From the NCBI GenBank assembly GCA_022484595.1, contig JAKVLB010000005.1, forward strand, positions 62,001 to 126,000: a DNA stretch of 64,000 nt. The letters are read 5' to 3'. The notes beneath the pieces are model-generated. The model was not told where the DNA came from. It saw only the letters and a program-made list of their open reading frames with translations, and did not search any database. A program made the translations under genes and the position numbers. Position 1 is the stretch's first letter, and every line of letters starts with the position of its first letter. This stretch comes from Mageeibacillus sp. (GTDB lineage Bacteria > Bacillota > Clostridia > Saccharofermentanales > Saccharofermentanaceae). Shown one piece after another: positions 51,017 to 60,562 of the stretch.

Positions 51017-52417
51017 TCAGCCCTTAGCCTTAAGATACTCGTCGATGCCCTTTGCGGCAGACTTGCCGGCACCCATTGCGAGGATAACCGTTGCAGCGCC
51101 TGTGACCGCATCACCGCCGGCGAAAACGCCCGGTCTTGTGGTCATCTCAGTGCCTTCAGTAACGATGATTCCGCCGTGCTTGTTGACGTCGAGTCCCTTT
51201 GTTGTGGACTTGATGAGCGGGTTAGGAGATGTTCCGAGTGACATTATAACTGCGTCGCAGTCGATGGTGAACTCAGAACCCGGAATCTCAACAGGTTTCC
51301 TTCTTCCTGATGCGTCAGGCTCGCCAAGCTCCATTCTGATGCATGTGATGCCGGATACCCAGCCATTCTCGTCAGCGAGAACTTCTGTAGGATTTGTGAG
51401 GAGATCGAAAATGATACCCTCTTCCTTAGCGTGATGTACTTCTTCCTTACGTGCAGGAAGCTCTTCTTCACTACGACGATAAACAACGTGAACCTCTGCG
51501 CCGAGTCTCTTTGCAGTTCTTGCAGCATCCATTGCAACGTTTCCGCCGCCTACGATGACAGCCTTCTTGGCTCTCATGATAGGTGTTCTCGAAGTCTCGG
51601 AGAACGCGCCCATGAGGTTTGATCTCGTAAGATACTCGTTAGCTGAGAACACACCGAGAGACTGCTCGCCCGGGATATTCATGAAGCGCGGAAGACCTGC
51701 GCCGGAACCGACGAATACAGCCTCGAAGCCGCTCTTGTCCATGAGGTCGTCGATTGTCTCAGATCTGCCGATGACAGCGTCAGTTACAATCTTCACGCCC
51801 AGTGACTTAACATTCTCGACTTCCTTGGCAACAACCTTCTCCTTAGGGAGACGGAACTCAGGGATACCATAAACAAGAACGCCGCCTGCTTTGTGAAGAG
51901 CTTCGAAAATAGTAACATCGTAACCCATCTTAGCAAGATCGCCAGCGCATGTGAGTCCTGACGGACCGGCGCCGATAACTGCGACTTTATTGCCTTTCTT
52001 TACCATGTCAGCAGGAAGCTGAGGCTTGATGCCCATATCTTTGGCAGCATCAGCAGTGAATCTCTCGAGACGTCCGATTGAGACTGCCTCGCCCTTGATT
52101 CCGCGGATGCACTTTGCTTCGCACTGTGACTCCTGAGGGCAGACACGTCCGCAGACAGCCGGAAGCGCGGAAGACTCGCTGATTACAGCGTAAGCTCCGG
52201 CAACGTCGCCTTCCTTGAGTTTGCTGATGAAGCCGGGAATATTGATGCTGACAGGGCAGCCTTCAATGCAGCGTGCATTCTTGCAGCCGAGGCAACGTGT
52301 TGCTTCAGTCATTGCCTCTTCTTTTGTATATCCAAGGTTAACTTCTTCAAAGTTGGTAGCGCGCACCTGAGGATCCTGCTCGCTTACCGGTACTTTCTTA
52401 AAAACATCTACTTCCAT
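51017..52417 (-). CDS. nfnB: NfnB / GltA-type NADPH-dependent flavoprotein (large subunit)
   Basis: A 466-residue flavoprotein: cysteine clusters CLGCKNARCIEGCPV and CGRVCPQESQCEAKC for two [4Fe-4S], FAD motif IGAGPSGL, and NADPH motif VGGGNVAMDAA. Long annotated as glutamate synthase small subunit; with its partner it matches the electron-bifurcating ferredoxin:NAD(P)H transhydrogenase NfnAB, or sulfide dehydrogenase. No glutamate synthase large subunit is present, which favours Nfn. It lies 37 nt downstream of nfnA with AAGGAG before the ATG. Confidence 0.9.
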   Translation of the reverse strand: MEVDVFKKVPVSEQDPQVRATNFEEVNLGYTKEEAMTEATRCLGCKNARCIEGCPVSINIPGFISKLKEGDVAGAYAVISESSALPAVCGRVCPQESQCEAKCIRGIKGEAVSIGRLERFTADAAKDMGIKPQLPADMVKKGNKVAVIGAGPSGLTCAGDLAKMGYDVTIFEALHKAGGVLVYGIPEFRLPKEKVVAKEVENVKSLGVKIVTDAVIGRSETIDDLMDKSGFEAVFVGSGAGLPRFMNIPGEQSLGVFSANEYLTRSNLMGAFSETSRTPIMRAKKAVIVGGGNVAMDAARTAKRLGAEVHVVYRRSEEELPARKEEVHHAKEEGIIFDLLTNPTEVLADENGWVSGITCIRMELGEPDASGRRKPVEIPGSEFTIDCDAVIMSLGTSPNPLIKSTTKGLDVNKHGGIIVTEGTEMTTRPGVFAGGDAVTGAATVILAMGAGKSAAKGIDEYLKAKG

Positions 52418-52454
52418 AGATAAATTCTCCTTTTAAGTATATTCGCGAAAACGA

Positions 52455-53333
52455 TTACGAGCAGATGCCGCAATTGCCGTGATGTGTGTCGCCTTCTTCG
52501 AGGGCAAGCATCAGCTTGCCTTCCTCTGTCTTGTAGAGGCGTGAGCGCTGCATGGCCTGGTTGAAATCAACCTTCCAGCCGTCAAACTCAGGGCCGTCAA
52601 CGCAGGCGAACTTAACTTCACCGCCTACAAGAAGTCTGCAGGCACCGCACATTCCTGTGCCGTCTACCATGATTGTGTTCATCGAAATCATGGTGTGGAT
52701 GCCGAGCTTCTCTGTGAGCTGGCAGGCAAACTTCATCATGATCATAGGTCCGATTACCACACAGTGGTCATAGCGGACGCCCTGATCCCAGAGCTGCTGG
52801 AGTGCAACGCAGACATTGCCGTGGATTCCGTAAGATCCGTCATCTGTAGCGAAGTAAAGGTTTGTCGTAACAGCCTTCATCTCGTCTTCAAGGATAAGGA
52901 GATCCTTGGTTCTTGCGCCCTGGATGCAGTCAACGTCAACGCCGTTGGAGTGCAGCCACTTGAGCTGGTTATAAACAGGAGCTGTTCCTACGCCGCCTGC
53001 GATGAAGAGAATCTTCTTCTTCTTAAGCTCATCCATAGGGAGCTCGCACAGATCGGAAGGATTTCCGAGAGGGCCTACTACATCCGCGAAGCGGTCACCG
53101 ACTTCAAGTCTTGACATACGCTCTGTCTCCGCGCCGACTGTCTGGAAAACAATTGTTACCTGACCCTTCTCACGATCGTAGTCGCAAACGGTCAACGGAA
53201 TACGCTCACCCTCTGCATCTGTACGAACGATAAGAAACTGTCCCGGCATTGCCTTGCCTGCAACGAGAGGCGCAACAACGTCCATGAGCCAGACCTTAGG
53301 TCCCAGCGGCTTCTTTGTTACGATTTCAAACAT
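52455..53333 (-). CDS. nfnA: NfnA / ferredoxin-NADP reductase-type subunit
   Basis: A 292-residue FNR-like protein with FAD-binding RIPLTVCD, NAD-binding GGVGTAPVYNQLKWL, and a [2Fe-2S] cysteine set MCGACRLL..ACVDGPEFDG, as in NfnA, SudB and PyrK. With NfnB it would couple NADH plus reduced ferredoxin to NADPH formation, balancing carriers with the hydrogenase system elsewhere in the window. The true start is ATG 53333 behind GAGGAGG; a longer open frame upstream has no support. Confidence 0.92.
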   Translation of the reverse strand: MFEIVTKKPLGPKVWLMDVVAPLVAGKAMPGQFLIVRTDAEGERIPLTVCDYDREKGQVTIVFQTVGAETERMSRLEVGDRFADVVGPLGNPSDLCELPMDELKKKKILFIAGGVGTAPVYNQLKWLHSNGVDVDCIQGARTKDLLILEDEMKAVTTNLYFATDDGSYGIHGNVCVALQQLWDQGVRYDHCVVIGPMIMMKFACQLTEKLGIHTMISMNTIMVDGTGMCGACRLLVGGEVKFACVDGPEFDGWKVDFNQAMQRSRLYKTEEGKLMLALEEGDTHHGNCGICS

Positions 53334-53442
53334 AGCTAAGTCCTCCTCAGAAAACTCATAAAATTTATTATTCATGCCTTGGTTCAAGGCTAAGAATCGG
53401 TAAAAAGGCAAACGAGTGCCCGTAAACACAAGTAGCGACAGT

Positions 53443-53451
53443 ATTATAACA
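53443..53451 (-). promoter_or_regulatory. Extended -10 promoter of nfnAB
   Basis: TG-T-TATAAT on the minus strand about 110 nt before nfnA. No good -35, as expected for an extended -10. Confidence 0.6.
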
Positions 53452-53550
53452 CCTTTGAAACATTTTTTATTGTTAGCTGACAAAAAAAATACCGATTGTG
53501 AAGCAATTCTGTAAGAAGTGCAAAATCGCTAAAAAACCTTTTCGAAATAA

Positions 53551-53559
53551 TGATACAAT
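53551..53559 (+). promoter_or_regulatory. Extended -10 promoter of the metalloprotease gene
   Basis: TG-A-TACAAT about 30 nt before the start codon, divergent from the nfnAB promoter. Confidence 0.6.
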
Positions 53560-53589
53560 GATTCAATATTAAATATCGGAGGGATGGAT

Positions 53590-54300
53590 ATGAACATGTT
53601 TCTTTACATTCTGCTCATGATTGTTCTGGCGTGGAGCGTGATTGTACAGACCAGACTTAAGCGTCTCGCGCGTGAATATTCGGATGAGCCTGTGGCAAGC
53701 GGGAAGACTGCCAATCAGTGCGCTGAAGAGATGCTGAGGATGAATGACGTCTACGGAATTACTTTCGACCGTCGTGAAGGCACACTGACGGATTGTTATT
53801 CACCCAAAGATCACAAGATATATCTTTCCGAAACGACTTACGGAAGCAATTCGATTACGGCTGTTGCCGTTGCCGCTCATGAGTGCGGGCACGCCTGCCA
53901 GGATGCGAACGGAATGTTTGTCTACAAAATCAGGCAGCTTATGGCACCGGCCGCGGGCATAGCTTCGAGAATCAGTGTTTTCATCGTGCTTGCAGGACTT
54001 ATCTTTATGTATGCGGCAAGAACTGTGTCTTCTCAGGAAGTCGGATACAATATCTGCACGGTCGGCATAGCACTCTATACGATAGTATTTCTGTTCTATC
54101 TGGTTACACTGCCGATAGAACGCAACGCAAGCAGGCGCGGACTTGCCGCGATGAAGGAAGCCGGATGGGTGGACGACACACAGCTCAAGGCTGCGCGCAA
54201 GGTTCTCTGGGCTGCCGGAGACACATATGCGGTAGCTCTTGCTTCTTCAGCCGTTATGCTTCTGAGACTCATCGCGATGAGGGGCAGCAAAAGACGATAA
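53590..54300 (+). CDS. Membrane zinc metallopeptidase, YugP family
   Basis: A 236-residue membrane protease: one N-terminal helix, then a zinc motif HECGHACQD (HExxH-like, near residue 98), then three further hydrophobic helices. Family members are neutral zinc metallopeptidases of unknown target. Start ATG 53590 is chosen because GGAGGG ends 6 nt before it; ATG 53584 would touch that site. Convergent with the GH31-like gene, 9 nt apart with no terminator in between. Confidence 0.88.
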   Translation: MNMFLYILLMIVLAWSVIVQTRLKRLAREYSDEPVASGKTANQCAEEMLRMNDVYGITFDRREGTLTDCYSPKDHKIYLSETTYGSNSITAVAVAAHECGHACQDANGMFVYKIRQLMAPAAGIASRISVFIVLAGLIFMYAARTVSSQEVGYNICTVGIALYTIVFLFYLVTLPIERNASRRGLAAMKEAGWVDDTQLKAARKVLWAAGDTYAVALASSAVMLLRLIAMRGSKRR

Positions 54301-54309
54301 AGCTGTCTG

Positions 54310-56553
54310 TCATCCGAGTGAGATAATCAGCTCGCTGCTCTCAAAATTTATCATTGTTCCGTATTCAGACTTCTGAGGTATTGACTCCGAGACCGATACA
54401 ACGTTAGTTATGCCGGAGAGCAGAACTCGCTTGTTCTGTCCGAAGCCTTTGGTCCTGACGGTAATCTTGAGACCAGCGCGGCTTATTGACACGAGCCCCG
54501 ACGTGCCGGCGCCGTCTTCATATACTTCACATTCGGCACTCGACCCGTCGCTCAGCTCAAAGCACGTAAAGGTCACGTTGTCCAGGAAGAATCTGAAGTT
54601 GCTGCTTTCCGGGGTTCTTGTGGCGATAATTGAGTTGGGCCGCGCGTACATCGGTACAGTTTCAGAGTCTACGATTCTGTTGATGTAGCGGGGACCCTGA
54701 ATACGTTCGTGTGTGAACAGATCAGTCCAGACACCTGTCGGTATGTATGTTTTGCAGCTACCGTCTTCACTCAGTACCGGTGATATCAGAAGTGAATTTC
54801 CAAACATGTATTCTGTCTGATTGCCGCGGGCAAAGACATCGTTCGGGAATACGGAAGAGAGCATTCTCATTACCGGAACTCCGCAGACAGCCCCTTCAAT
54901 TATCGAAGAATAGATGTATGGCATCATTCCATACCGCAGACTTTCAGCGGTCCGGACTGCTCCGATTATGGAATTCTGTGAGCCGGGGTCTGCTTCCGAT
55001 GTGGTGACATTTATCCTGAAATGCGGGCTGAACATAGCAAGCTGAAGGCGTCTTTGGAACAGATTCCCGCCACACGAGGATCTGGAAGGAATATCAATGT
55101 TGACGGCGGGGTATCCCGATAGGCCGAGCGACAGCGAGTTGCAGAGAATCTCATTCAGCGAAGCAAACGAAGTGCTGCTTCCTGAAGACACATTCGGATA
55201 AGGAACAATGTGGTCGCCGGGGCGGTTATTGCAGGTTATTGCGAGGAGTGAACCGCGGCCTCTGGCCCTGATCTCACACTCTGCAATGGCGATATTGAGA
55301 CTCTCCGGGAAAGCCAGAGCGAAGTCAGGGTTACCGGTCCGGTCTTCAATGAGCTTCAAAAGAAAATCAGGGATGTCTGCTTCGAGCATGTCGCACTGGG
55401 ATTTGAGGAGCACGTCGCATTTGTTTGTGAACCAGTTGCGTGCTGTCAGTATCACTACATTTACAATTCCAAGATTGCCACTGTCAGTTTCTTTCACAAT
55501 AGCCCTGTTGTTCTCTGTGCTCACAAGATAGCCGCTGTCGAGAAGTTCAGTATATTCCGGTGAGGCATCGCTGATTACAGGAGTAACTGAGAGGCCAAGT
55601 CTGGTTCCTGCGTCGTGCATTGCGCGCAACAGCGCATCCGGGTTGGGAAATCTCAGCAGATCCCAGGTGAACCCCGTACAGTTGTACTCAGGATGCCACG
55701 AGTTGCCGAGCCATACCTCGCGAAGCGACAGACCAAGATTCTTGTAAGTTCTGACGAGACTTATAAGATAATCGGAAGTGATGCTGAAGTTGCCGTTGAA
55801 CCTTAAGGCTACTCCCTGTGTGAGAACTTCGGGAATGTGCATTGCACCGGTAAACTGTGCGTAATCCGTGAGAAGATCCGTCATCGAGTCATCGCCGAAA
55901 AGCAGATATTCCATACTGCTGCCGGCGACCGAGAAAGTCGAGCATGTGTCTGTGCTTCCTATATCTATTTTTGTTTTCTTAGAAGTGTTAACAAATACTC
56001 CGTAGTTATGTGACGAGAAATAAACGGGATTGCCGCCCTCCACGCAGTCACCGTTGCGAGCCAGCGATACTCCGCATCTGCCGAGACCGTATACGTATTC
56101 ATCATAGGAAATCTCAAGGCTCGCACCTGTTCTGATACAACCATCGTCTTCTTCACAGAATATGCCGTATTCAGGTTCTGATACCAGAGGCAGTCCGCAG
56201 TAATAGAACCGGATACGGAATTTACCTGTTTTGGGTATGCGTGCTTCAAGTGTACCGGCCCGGAATATGAGTTCATCATCGTTTGTTTCGGGACAGCCGA
56301 CCGAAGACGGATCAAGAATGGTCTGCCGGACAGAGCGTGCCCGAATCTCATCCTGGCGAACCACAGTTCTTACGCATATGGCTTTGTTAGCGGGGGAATA
56401 GAGCTGAATCGTCATGCGTCCGGGAGCGGGTCTGCGGATTTTGCGGGAACTCAGAACATCGTAACTGACGAAGCAACACTTGCATCTTATGGAAACGGTA
56501 TTGTCAGAAAAGACAACAGACTCAATACTATCGGGGTACTTTATAGCGCTCAC
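54310..56553 (-). CDS. GH31-like glycosidase with altered active site
   Basis: A 747-residue protein with the GH31 layout: N-terminal beta domain (YGLGRCG), barrel with GNFSITSDYLISLVRTYKNL, and the C-terminal sandwich (RGNQTEYMFGNSLLISPVL, YARPNSIIA). The nucleophile Asp is kept (EADIPD, about residue 393, where YicI has KTDFGE). The region of the acid/base Asp (HWGGD in YicI) reads YPNVSSG, and WSHDIGGF reads VNIDIPS. It may be an unusual or inactive glycosidase. GTG 56553 follows GGAGG; a longer frame would start inside that site. Confidence 0.82.
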   Translation of the reverse strand: MSAIKYPDSIESVVFSDNTVSIRCKCCFVSYDVLSSRKIRRPAPGRMTIQLYSPANKAICVRTVVRQDEIRARSVRQTILDPSSVGCPETNDDELIFRAGTLEARIPKTGKFRIRFYYCGLPLVSEPEYGIFCEEDDGCIRTGASLEISYDEYVYGLGRCGVSLARNGDCVEGGNPVYFSSHNYGVFVNTSKKTKIDIGSTDTCSTFSVAGSSMEYLLFGDDSMTDLLTDYAQFTGAMHIPEVLTQGVALRFNGNFSITSDYLISLVRTYKNLGLSLREVWLGNSWHPEYNCTGFTWDLLRFPNPDALLRAMHDAGTRLGLSVTPVISDASPEYTELLDSGYLVSTENNRAIVKETDSGNLGIVNVVILTARNWFTNKCDVLLKSQCDMLEADIPDFLLKLIEDRTGNPDFALAFPESLNIAIAECEIRARGRGSLLAITCNNRPGDHIVPYPNVSSGSSTSFASLNEILCNSLSLGLSGYPAVNIDIPSRSSCGGNLFQRRLQLAMFSPHFRINVTTSEADPGSQNSIIGAVRTAESLRYGMMPYIYSSIIEGAVCGVPVMRMLSSVFPNDVFARGNQTEYMFGNSLLISPVLSEDGSCKTYIPTGVWTDLFTHERIQGPRYINRIVDSETVPMYARPNSIIATRTPESSNFRFFLDNVTFTCFELSDGSSAECEVYEDGAGTSGLVSISRAGLKITVRTKGFGQNKRVLLSGITNVVSVSESIPQKSEYGTMINFESSELIISLG

Positions 56554-56611
56554 TTTAATGATTTCCTCCAAAAACAAATATTTTTAATTATAAACTTTAT
56601 GTCTGCCATTT

Positions 56612-56620
56612 TGCTATAAT
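56612..56620 (+). promoter_or_regulatory. Extended -10 promoter of cca
   Basis: TG-C-TATAAT ending only 7 nt before the cca ATG, so transcription would begin at or next to the start codon. Confidence 0.65.
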
Positions 56621-56627
56621 TTTTACT

Positions 56628-58010
56628 ATGAATGAAACTGTGTTTAACTTTAATGATTCTTTTCGCGAAATGCCGCAATATGTGACGGGTATTCTGTCGG
56701 TTCTCGAGAACGCCGGCTTCAGTGCCTATGTTGTCGGAGGCGCTGTCAGGGACATGGTTCTTGGAGTTGTGCCTCACGATTATGATGTCGCGACTTCGGC
56801 AACTCCGGATGCAGTCGTTGACCTGTTGGAAAAGAACGGCATCGCGTACACCGATATGGCGGCGAAGCACGGCACGGTAATGGCGCTGACAGGCTCCGGA
56901 CCGGTTGAGATTACAACATTCAGAATCGATGGCGGCTATTCCGACGGAAGAAGACCTGACGAGGTAGGATTTACGCGCGATATAAATGAAGATGTCATGC
57001 GCCGCGATTTTACAATCAACTCACTTTATCTTGACAGGGACGGACATATATGCGACATCACAGGAGGAATCAGGGACTGCAGGGTGCGGCTTATACGCAC
57101 GGTCGGAGACCCGCATGAACGTTTCGCGGAAGATGCGCTGAGAATAATGCGCGCGCTGAGGTTTGCCGCGGTGCTCGGCTTTGATATTGAGGATTCTACT
57201 TTTGCTGCGATGGAAGACCTTGCGGACAACCTGAGGCTGATTTCGGCGGAGCGGACAGCGGCGGAGTTCAAGACTCTTGTCTGTGCCGGATTTGCTTCGC
57301 GGACCATAAGGAAAGGATACAGGATTCTGTCCGAAATAATACCTGAGCTTGCCGAATGTTACGGCTTTGACCAGCACTCCGTTTTTCACGACAAGGATGT
57401 CTTTGAACATACGCTTGCAGTTCTGGACGGAATTCCGATTGAGAACAGCAAGCGCGACCCGGAGCTTGCGCTTGCCGCGGTGTTCCATGATCTCGGCAAG
57501 CCTTCGTGTTTTCGCATAAACGCAAATGGCATTGCGCATATGAAGGGACATCCGGAGAAGAGCGCTCTGATAGCCCGCCGTGTTCTCAAGGAACTCAAAT
57601 TTCCGCCGACTGTCATAAACCGTGTGTGTACCCTGATTGACCTTCACGATACTTTTGTCAGGCCCGAACGTTACACTGTGCATAAATTTATCAGTGAAAA
57701 TTCCATTGAGACGGTAACCAAGCTCTGTATACTTCAGCGCGCCGATATTATGGCGCACTCAATGCTGGGAATGAAAAGGATGGAGAAGCTGGAGGCGATT
57801 ACGGCTATTGTGGACGAACTCAAAGCTGAGGGGGCTGTTTTCGAGCCGGAGAAGCTTGATATTACAGGCGAAGATCTGATTGCCATAGGTTTCAGACAGG
57901 GACCCGGGATAGGGAATGCCATGAGGCAGCTGTTTGACATGTATATGCGCGGTGATGTTGCAAATGAACACGACAGTCTTGTCAGGTGTGCCGGGGAATT
58001 GCCGGATTAA
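56628..58010 (+). CDS. cca: CCA tRNA nucleotidyltransferase
   Basis: A 460-residue class II nucleotidyltransferase that adds or repairs the 3' CCA of tRNA. Visible: VVGGAVRDMVLG, the metal-binding HDYDVATSA, RRDFTINSL, ERFAEDALRIMRALRFA, and a C-terminal HD domain (FEHTLAV, FHDLGKP). No ribosome site precedes the ATG and the -10 is 7 nt upstream, so the mRNA may be leaderless. Divergent from the GH31-like gene. Confidence 0.96.
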   Translation: MNETVFNFNDSFREMPQYVTGILSVLENAGFSAYVVGGAVRDMVLGVVPHDYDVATSATPDAVVDLLEKNGIAYTDMAAKHGTVMALTGSGPVEITTFRIDGGYSDGRRPDEVGFTRDINEDVMRRDFTINSLYLDRDGHICDITGGIRDCRVRLIRTVGDPHERFAEDALRIMRALRFAAVLGFDIEDSTFAAMEDLADNLRLISAERTAAEFKTLVCAGFASRTIRKGYRILSEIIPELAECYGFDQHSVFHDKDVFEHTLAVLDGIPIENSKRDPELALAAVFHDLGKPSCFRINANGIAHMKGHPEKSALIARRVLKELKFPPTVINRVCTLIDLHDTFVRPERYTVHKFISENSIETVTKLCILQRADIMAHSMLGMKRMEKLEAITAIVDELKAEGAVFEPEKLDITGEDLIAIGFRQGPGIGNAMRQLFDMYMRGDVANEHDSLVRCAGELPD

Positions 58011-58115
58011 CACTTTGTTCAAAATACATTTTCAAATATTGATTAATTGGTGATTGAATTGTGTACGAATGTGAAATTATAATTTAATAACAAATAATCC
58101 AAGGGGGATCTATTT

Positions 58116-58790
58116 ATGAAGTGTACAAAGAAAGGTTTTACATTGGTCGAAATTATAGTGGTTATAGCCATTATAGTTATCCTTGCGGGCGCTGGTGCCG
58201 TAGGACTGATAGCATCGCTGAATCGTTCCAAGGAGAGCAAGGCGCAGCTCGAAGCCAACAACGGCTTCAACTTTGAGAGCAGAGCCAGAGGCGAAGTAGA
58301 GAGCGGTGTCGGGAGCGCACTTAACTTCAAAGAAATTGAGACCTCGGTTAACGCGACGAGCGAGTCGACTTCCGACGAGTCTGAGTCCAGCACATCAGAA
58401 TCTAGCACCACGTCTTCTTCGCAGACAACAACGACAAGCAGTACAACCCAATCCACTACGCAGAGCACGGCCGGCGCCGGCGGCGGAGTCACAGTCGGGT
58501 CTGCCACTGCCGGTAACGGATATGTATCGGGAGCCGACGGAACTGCCGGTATTGTCAGTATGTCATCGTCTTCGGGCGGCGTCAGCATCTCAGCGACACG
58601 CGGCTGGGGCAGCAAAGGCAACTTTACGGTTACAAAGAATTCAAACGGAGATTATGTTGTGTCCAATATGTCCGGTGATAAGTGGGTATACAGCGGGCTC
58701 AGCGGTGATATCTGGAACAATTCGTCGGTTACTTTAACTTCGGGCGATAAGTCATATCTTTCCAGTTCATTCGGGTTGACGTTCAACTGA
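58116..58790 (+). CDS. Prepilin-like protein with N-terminal methylation motif
   Basis: A 224-residue protein with a classical type IV prepilin leader: KKG, cleavage, then FTLVEIIVVIAIIVILAG with Glu at position 5. The rest is Ser/Thr-rich (about 80-125) and Gly-rich, with a compact C-terminal region of about 60 residues. It should be cut by a prepilin peptidase and inserted in a pilus or competence pseudopilus. No pil or com genes are nearby, so it is an orphan. Start behind AAGGGGG. Confidence 0.9.
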   Translation: MKCTKKGFTLVEIIVVIAIIVILAGAGAVGLIASLNRSKESKAQLEANNGFNFESRARGEVESGVGSALNFKEIETSVNATSESTSDESESSTSESSTTSSSQTTTTSSTTQSTTQSTAGAGGGVTVGSATAGNGYVSGADGTAGIVSMSSSSGGVSISATRGWGSKGNFTVTKNSNGDYVVSNMSGDKWVYSGLSGDIWNNSSVTLTSGDKSYLSSSFGLTFN

Positions 58791-58917
58791 CAAAACGTCA
58801 ACGAGTTCATAAATTAGTTCAAATTTATCTATAGTTTGGTGATGATACCGCGGGCAGTGCGGAGTAGAATGATAAAACAGTGTGAGAAATAATTCTTTAT
58901 ATAGATCACCCTTGAGG

Positions 58918-58943
58918 AAGGCCGTTTCGTAAGAAGCGGCCTT
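58918..58943. terminator. Hairpin between the prepilin and ABC transporter genes
   Basis: Stem AAGGCCGTTTC / GAAGCGGCCTT (one G-U) with a GTAA loop and a weak TCTT tail on the plus strand. It is downstream of both convergent genes. Confidence 0.6.
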
Positions 58944-58990
58944 TCTTAACGGCAATTACGGTTCATGACGGCTGACACTGTCAGCAGGCG

Positions 58991-60562
58991 TCAGTGATTA
59001 TCCCCATGAAGCCTTCGCTCTGCGTTTAAGAGATTGCAAAGCGCCTCAGACTGTGGATTTTGCAGGACTTCTGATGTCAGTCCCTCTTCACATACCGAGC
59101 CCCTGTCCATAACAATAACACGAGGACAAATCTGCCTGACTATGTGAATATTATGAGTGATAAGAACTATGGATGTTCCTTTCTCGCGGTTGATTCGGGG
59201 GAGGAGCTTCAGTATCTCCGAAGCTGAACTTGCGTCAAGCGATGAGAACGGCTCGTCTGCCATGATTACAAAAGGCTCGAGAATCAGACACATCGCTATC
59301 GCGACACGCTGACGCTGGCCGCCGGACAGCGCCGATGGAAGTCTTGTCAGATATTCGCTGCCGAGACCTACGTCTGTCAGAGCTTTCTCGATTCTGATCT
59401 TCATATCCCGTGATGACATTCTTTTGCGTGCTGCAATAAGAGGTTCTTTGAGATGCCACATAACGCTGTGCGCAGGGTTGAGGCATGACACGGGATCCTG
59501 AAAGACCGCGCCGATCCGGCCGCCGGTGCAGGTGATACTGCCGGTGTGCGGGATAAGCCCGAGAACAGTTTTCGACAGCGTCGTTTTACCGCAGCCGCTT
59601 GAACCGATAAGGCCGAGAATCTCATGCGGATATATATCAAGATTTATGTCGGAGAGGACAGTCTTTGCAGAATTGTCGTAACGCGCCGCCAAGTGCCGGG
59701 CGGTGAGAATCGGGCTTGAAGAGTAATCGACAGAGGCTCGCGTCAGGCCGAGAGTTCTCGGGTCAAGCCGTGCGTTGGTCAGAAGCTCCGCGGTGTATCC
59801 GGAATGAGGGTGGGAAAGCATCTCCTCGGCGGAATCACGGTCAACTATCTCGCCGCCTCGCATTACAATTACGCGGTCGCAGAAATTGCGGACGGCGGAC
59901 AGGTCGTGCGATATAAACAGAACGGTCATATGAAGACGGTGGCAGATATCTTTGAGCAAAGCCAGTATGGCAACGGTTGTAACTGTGTCGAGGGAAGATG
60001 TCGGTTCGTCGCAGATAAGAAGCTTTGGCGACAAAAGAGCGGCTCCGGCGATAAGAACCCTCTGACGCTGACCTCCGGAGAGCTGGTGTGGGTATCGGAT
60101 ATAAATGTCTTCGGGGTCTGTAAAGCCGACCATAGACAGTATCGCAAGAATCTTTGCTCTGCGGTCAGCTCTGTCTTTGTTTCCGTGGCACTCAAGGATC
60201 TCATCAAGACTTTTGCCGACTTTGCAAAGAGGGTCGAGCGCCGTCGAGGGCTCCTGAAAAATCACTCCTATATCCGAGCCAAGCATCATGCGGCGCCTTC
60301 TTCTGTTCATTGTGAGCAGGTTCTCACCTGCGAAACTGATTCTGCCGCTAATTATTCTGGCACTGTCCGGCAGCAACCCCGCGATTGCCATGGCTGTCAT
60401 AGTCTTGCCGCTGCCTGAGTTGCCTATAAGTCCCAATATCTCGCCGTCGCGTATCCCGAACTCTATGTTCTTTACGACAGGAACGGGATCAGGATTTCTT
60501 ACTCCCGGGAAAGCGATTGACAGGTCGTGGACTTTTACCAAGTGCGTGTGTCTGGTGTTCAC
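58991..60562 (-). CDS. Peptide/nickel-type ABC transporter, fused ATPases (DppD-DppF type)
   Basis: A 523-residue protein with two complete nucleotide-binding domains in one chain. Domain 1: GNSGSGKT, LSGGQRQR, LLICDEPTSSLD. Domain 2: GSSGCGKT, LSGGQRQR, VIMADEPFSSLD. Most Opp/Dpp systems use two separate ATPases; the fusion resembles YejF. A GTG start overlaps the stop of the upstream permease gene (GTGA), with GGGAGG before it. Last gene of the importer operon. Confidence 0.95.
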   Translation of the reverse strand: MNTRHTHLVKVHDLSIAFPGVRNPDPVPVVKNIEFGIRDGEILGLIGNSGSGKTMTAMAIAGLLPDSARIISGRISFAGENLLTMNRRRRRMMLGSDIGVIFQEPSTALDPLCKVGKSLDEILECHGNKDRADRRAKILAILSMVGFTDPEDIYIRYPHQLSGGQRQRVLIAGAALLSPKLLICDEPTSSLDTVTTVAILALLKDICHRLHMTVLFISHDLSAVRNFCDRVIVMRGGEIVDRDSAEEMLSHPHSGYTAELLTNARLDPRTLGLTRASVDYSSSPILTARHLAARYDNSAKTVLSDINLDIYPHEILGLIGSSGCGKTTLSKTVLGLIPHTGSITCTGGRIGAVFQDPVSCLNPAHSVMWHLKEPLIAARKRMSSRDMKIRIEKALTDVGLGSEYLTRLPSALSGGQRQRVAIAMCLILEPFVIMADEPFSSLDASSASEILKLLPRINREKGTSIVLITHNIHIVRQICPRVIVMDRGSVCEEGLTSEVLQNPQSEALCNLLNAERRLHGDNH

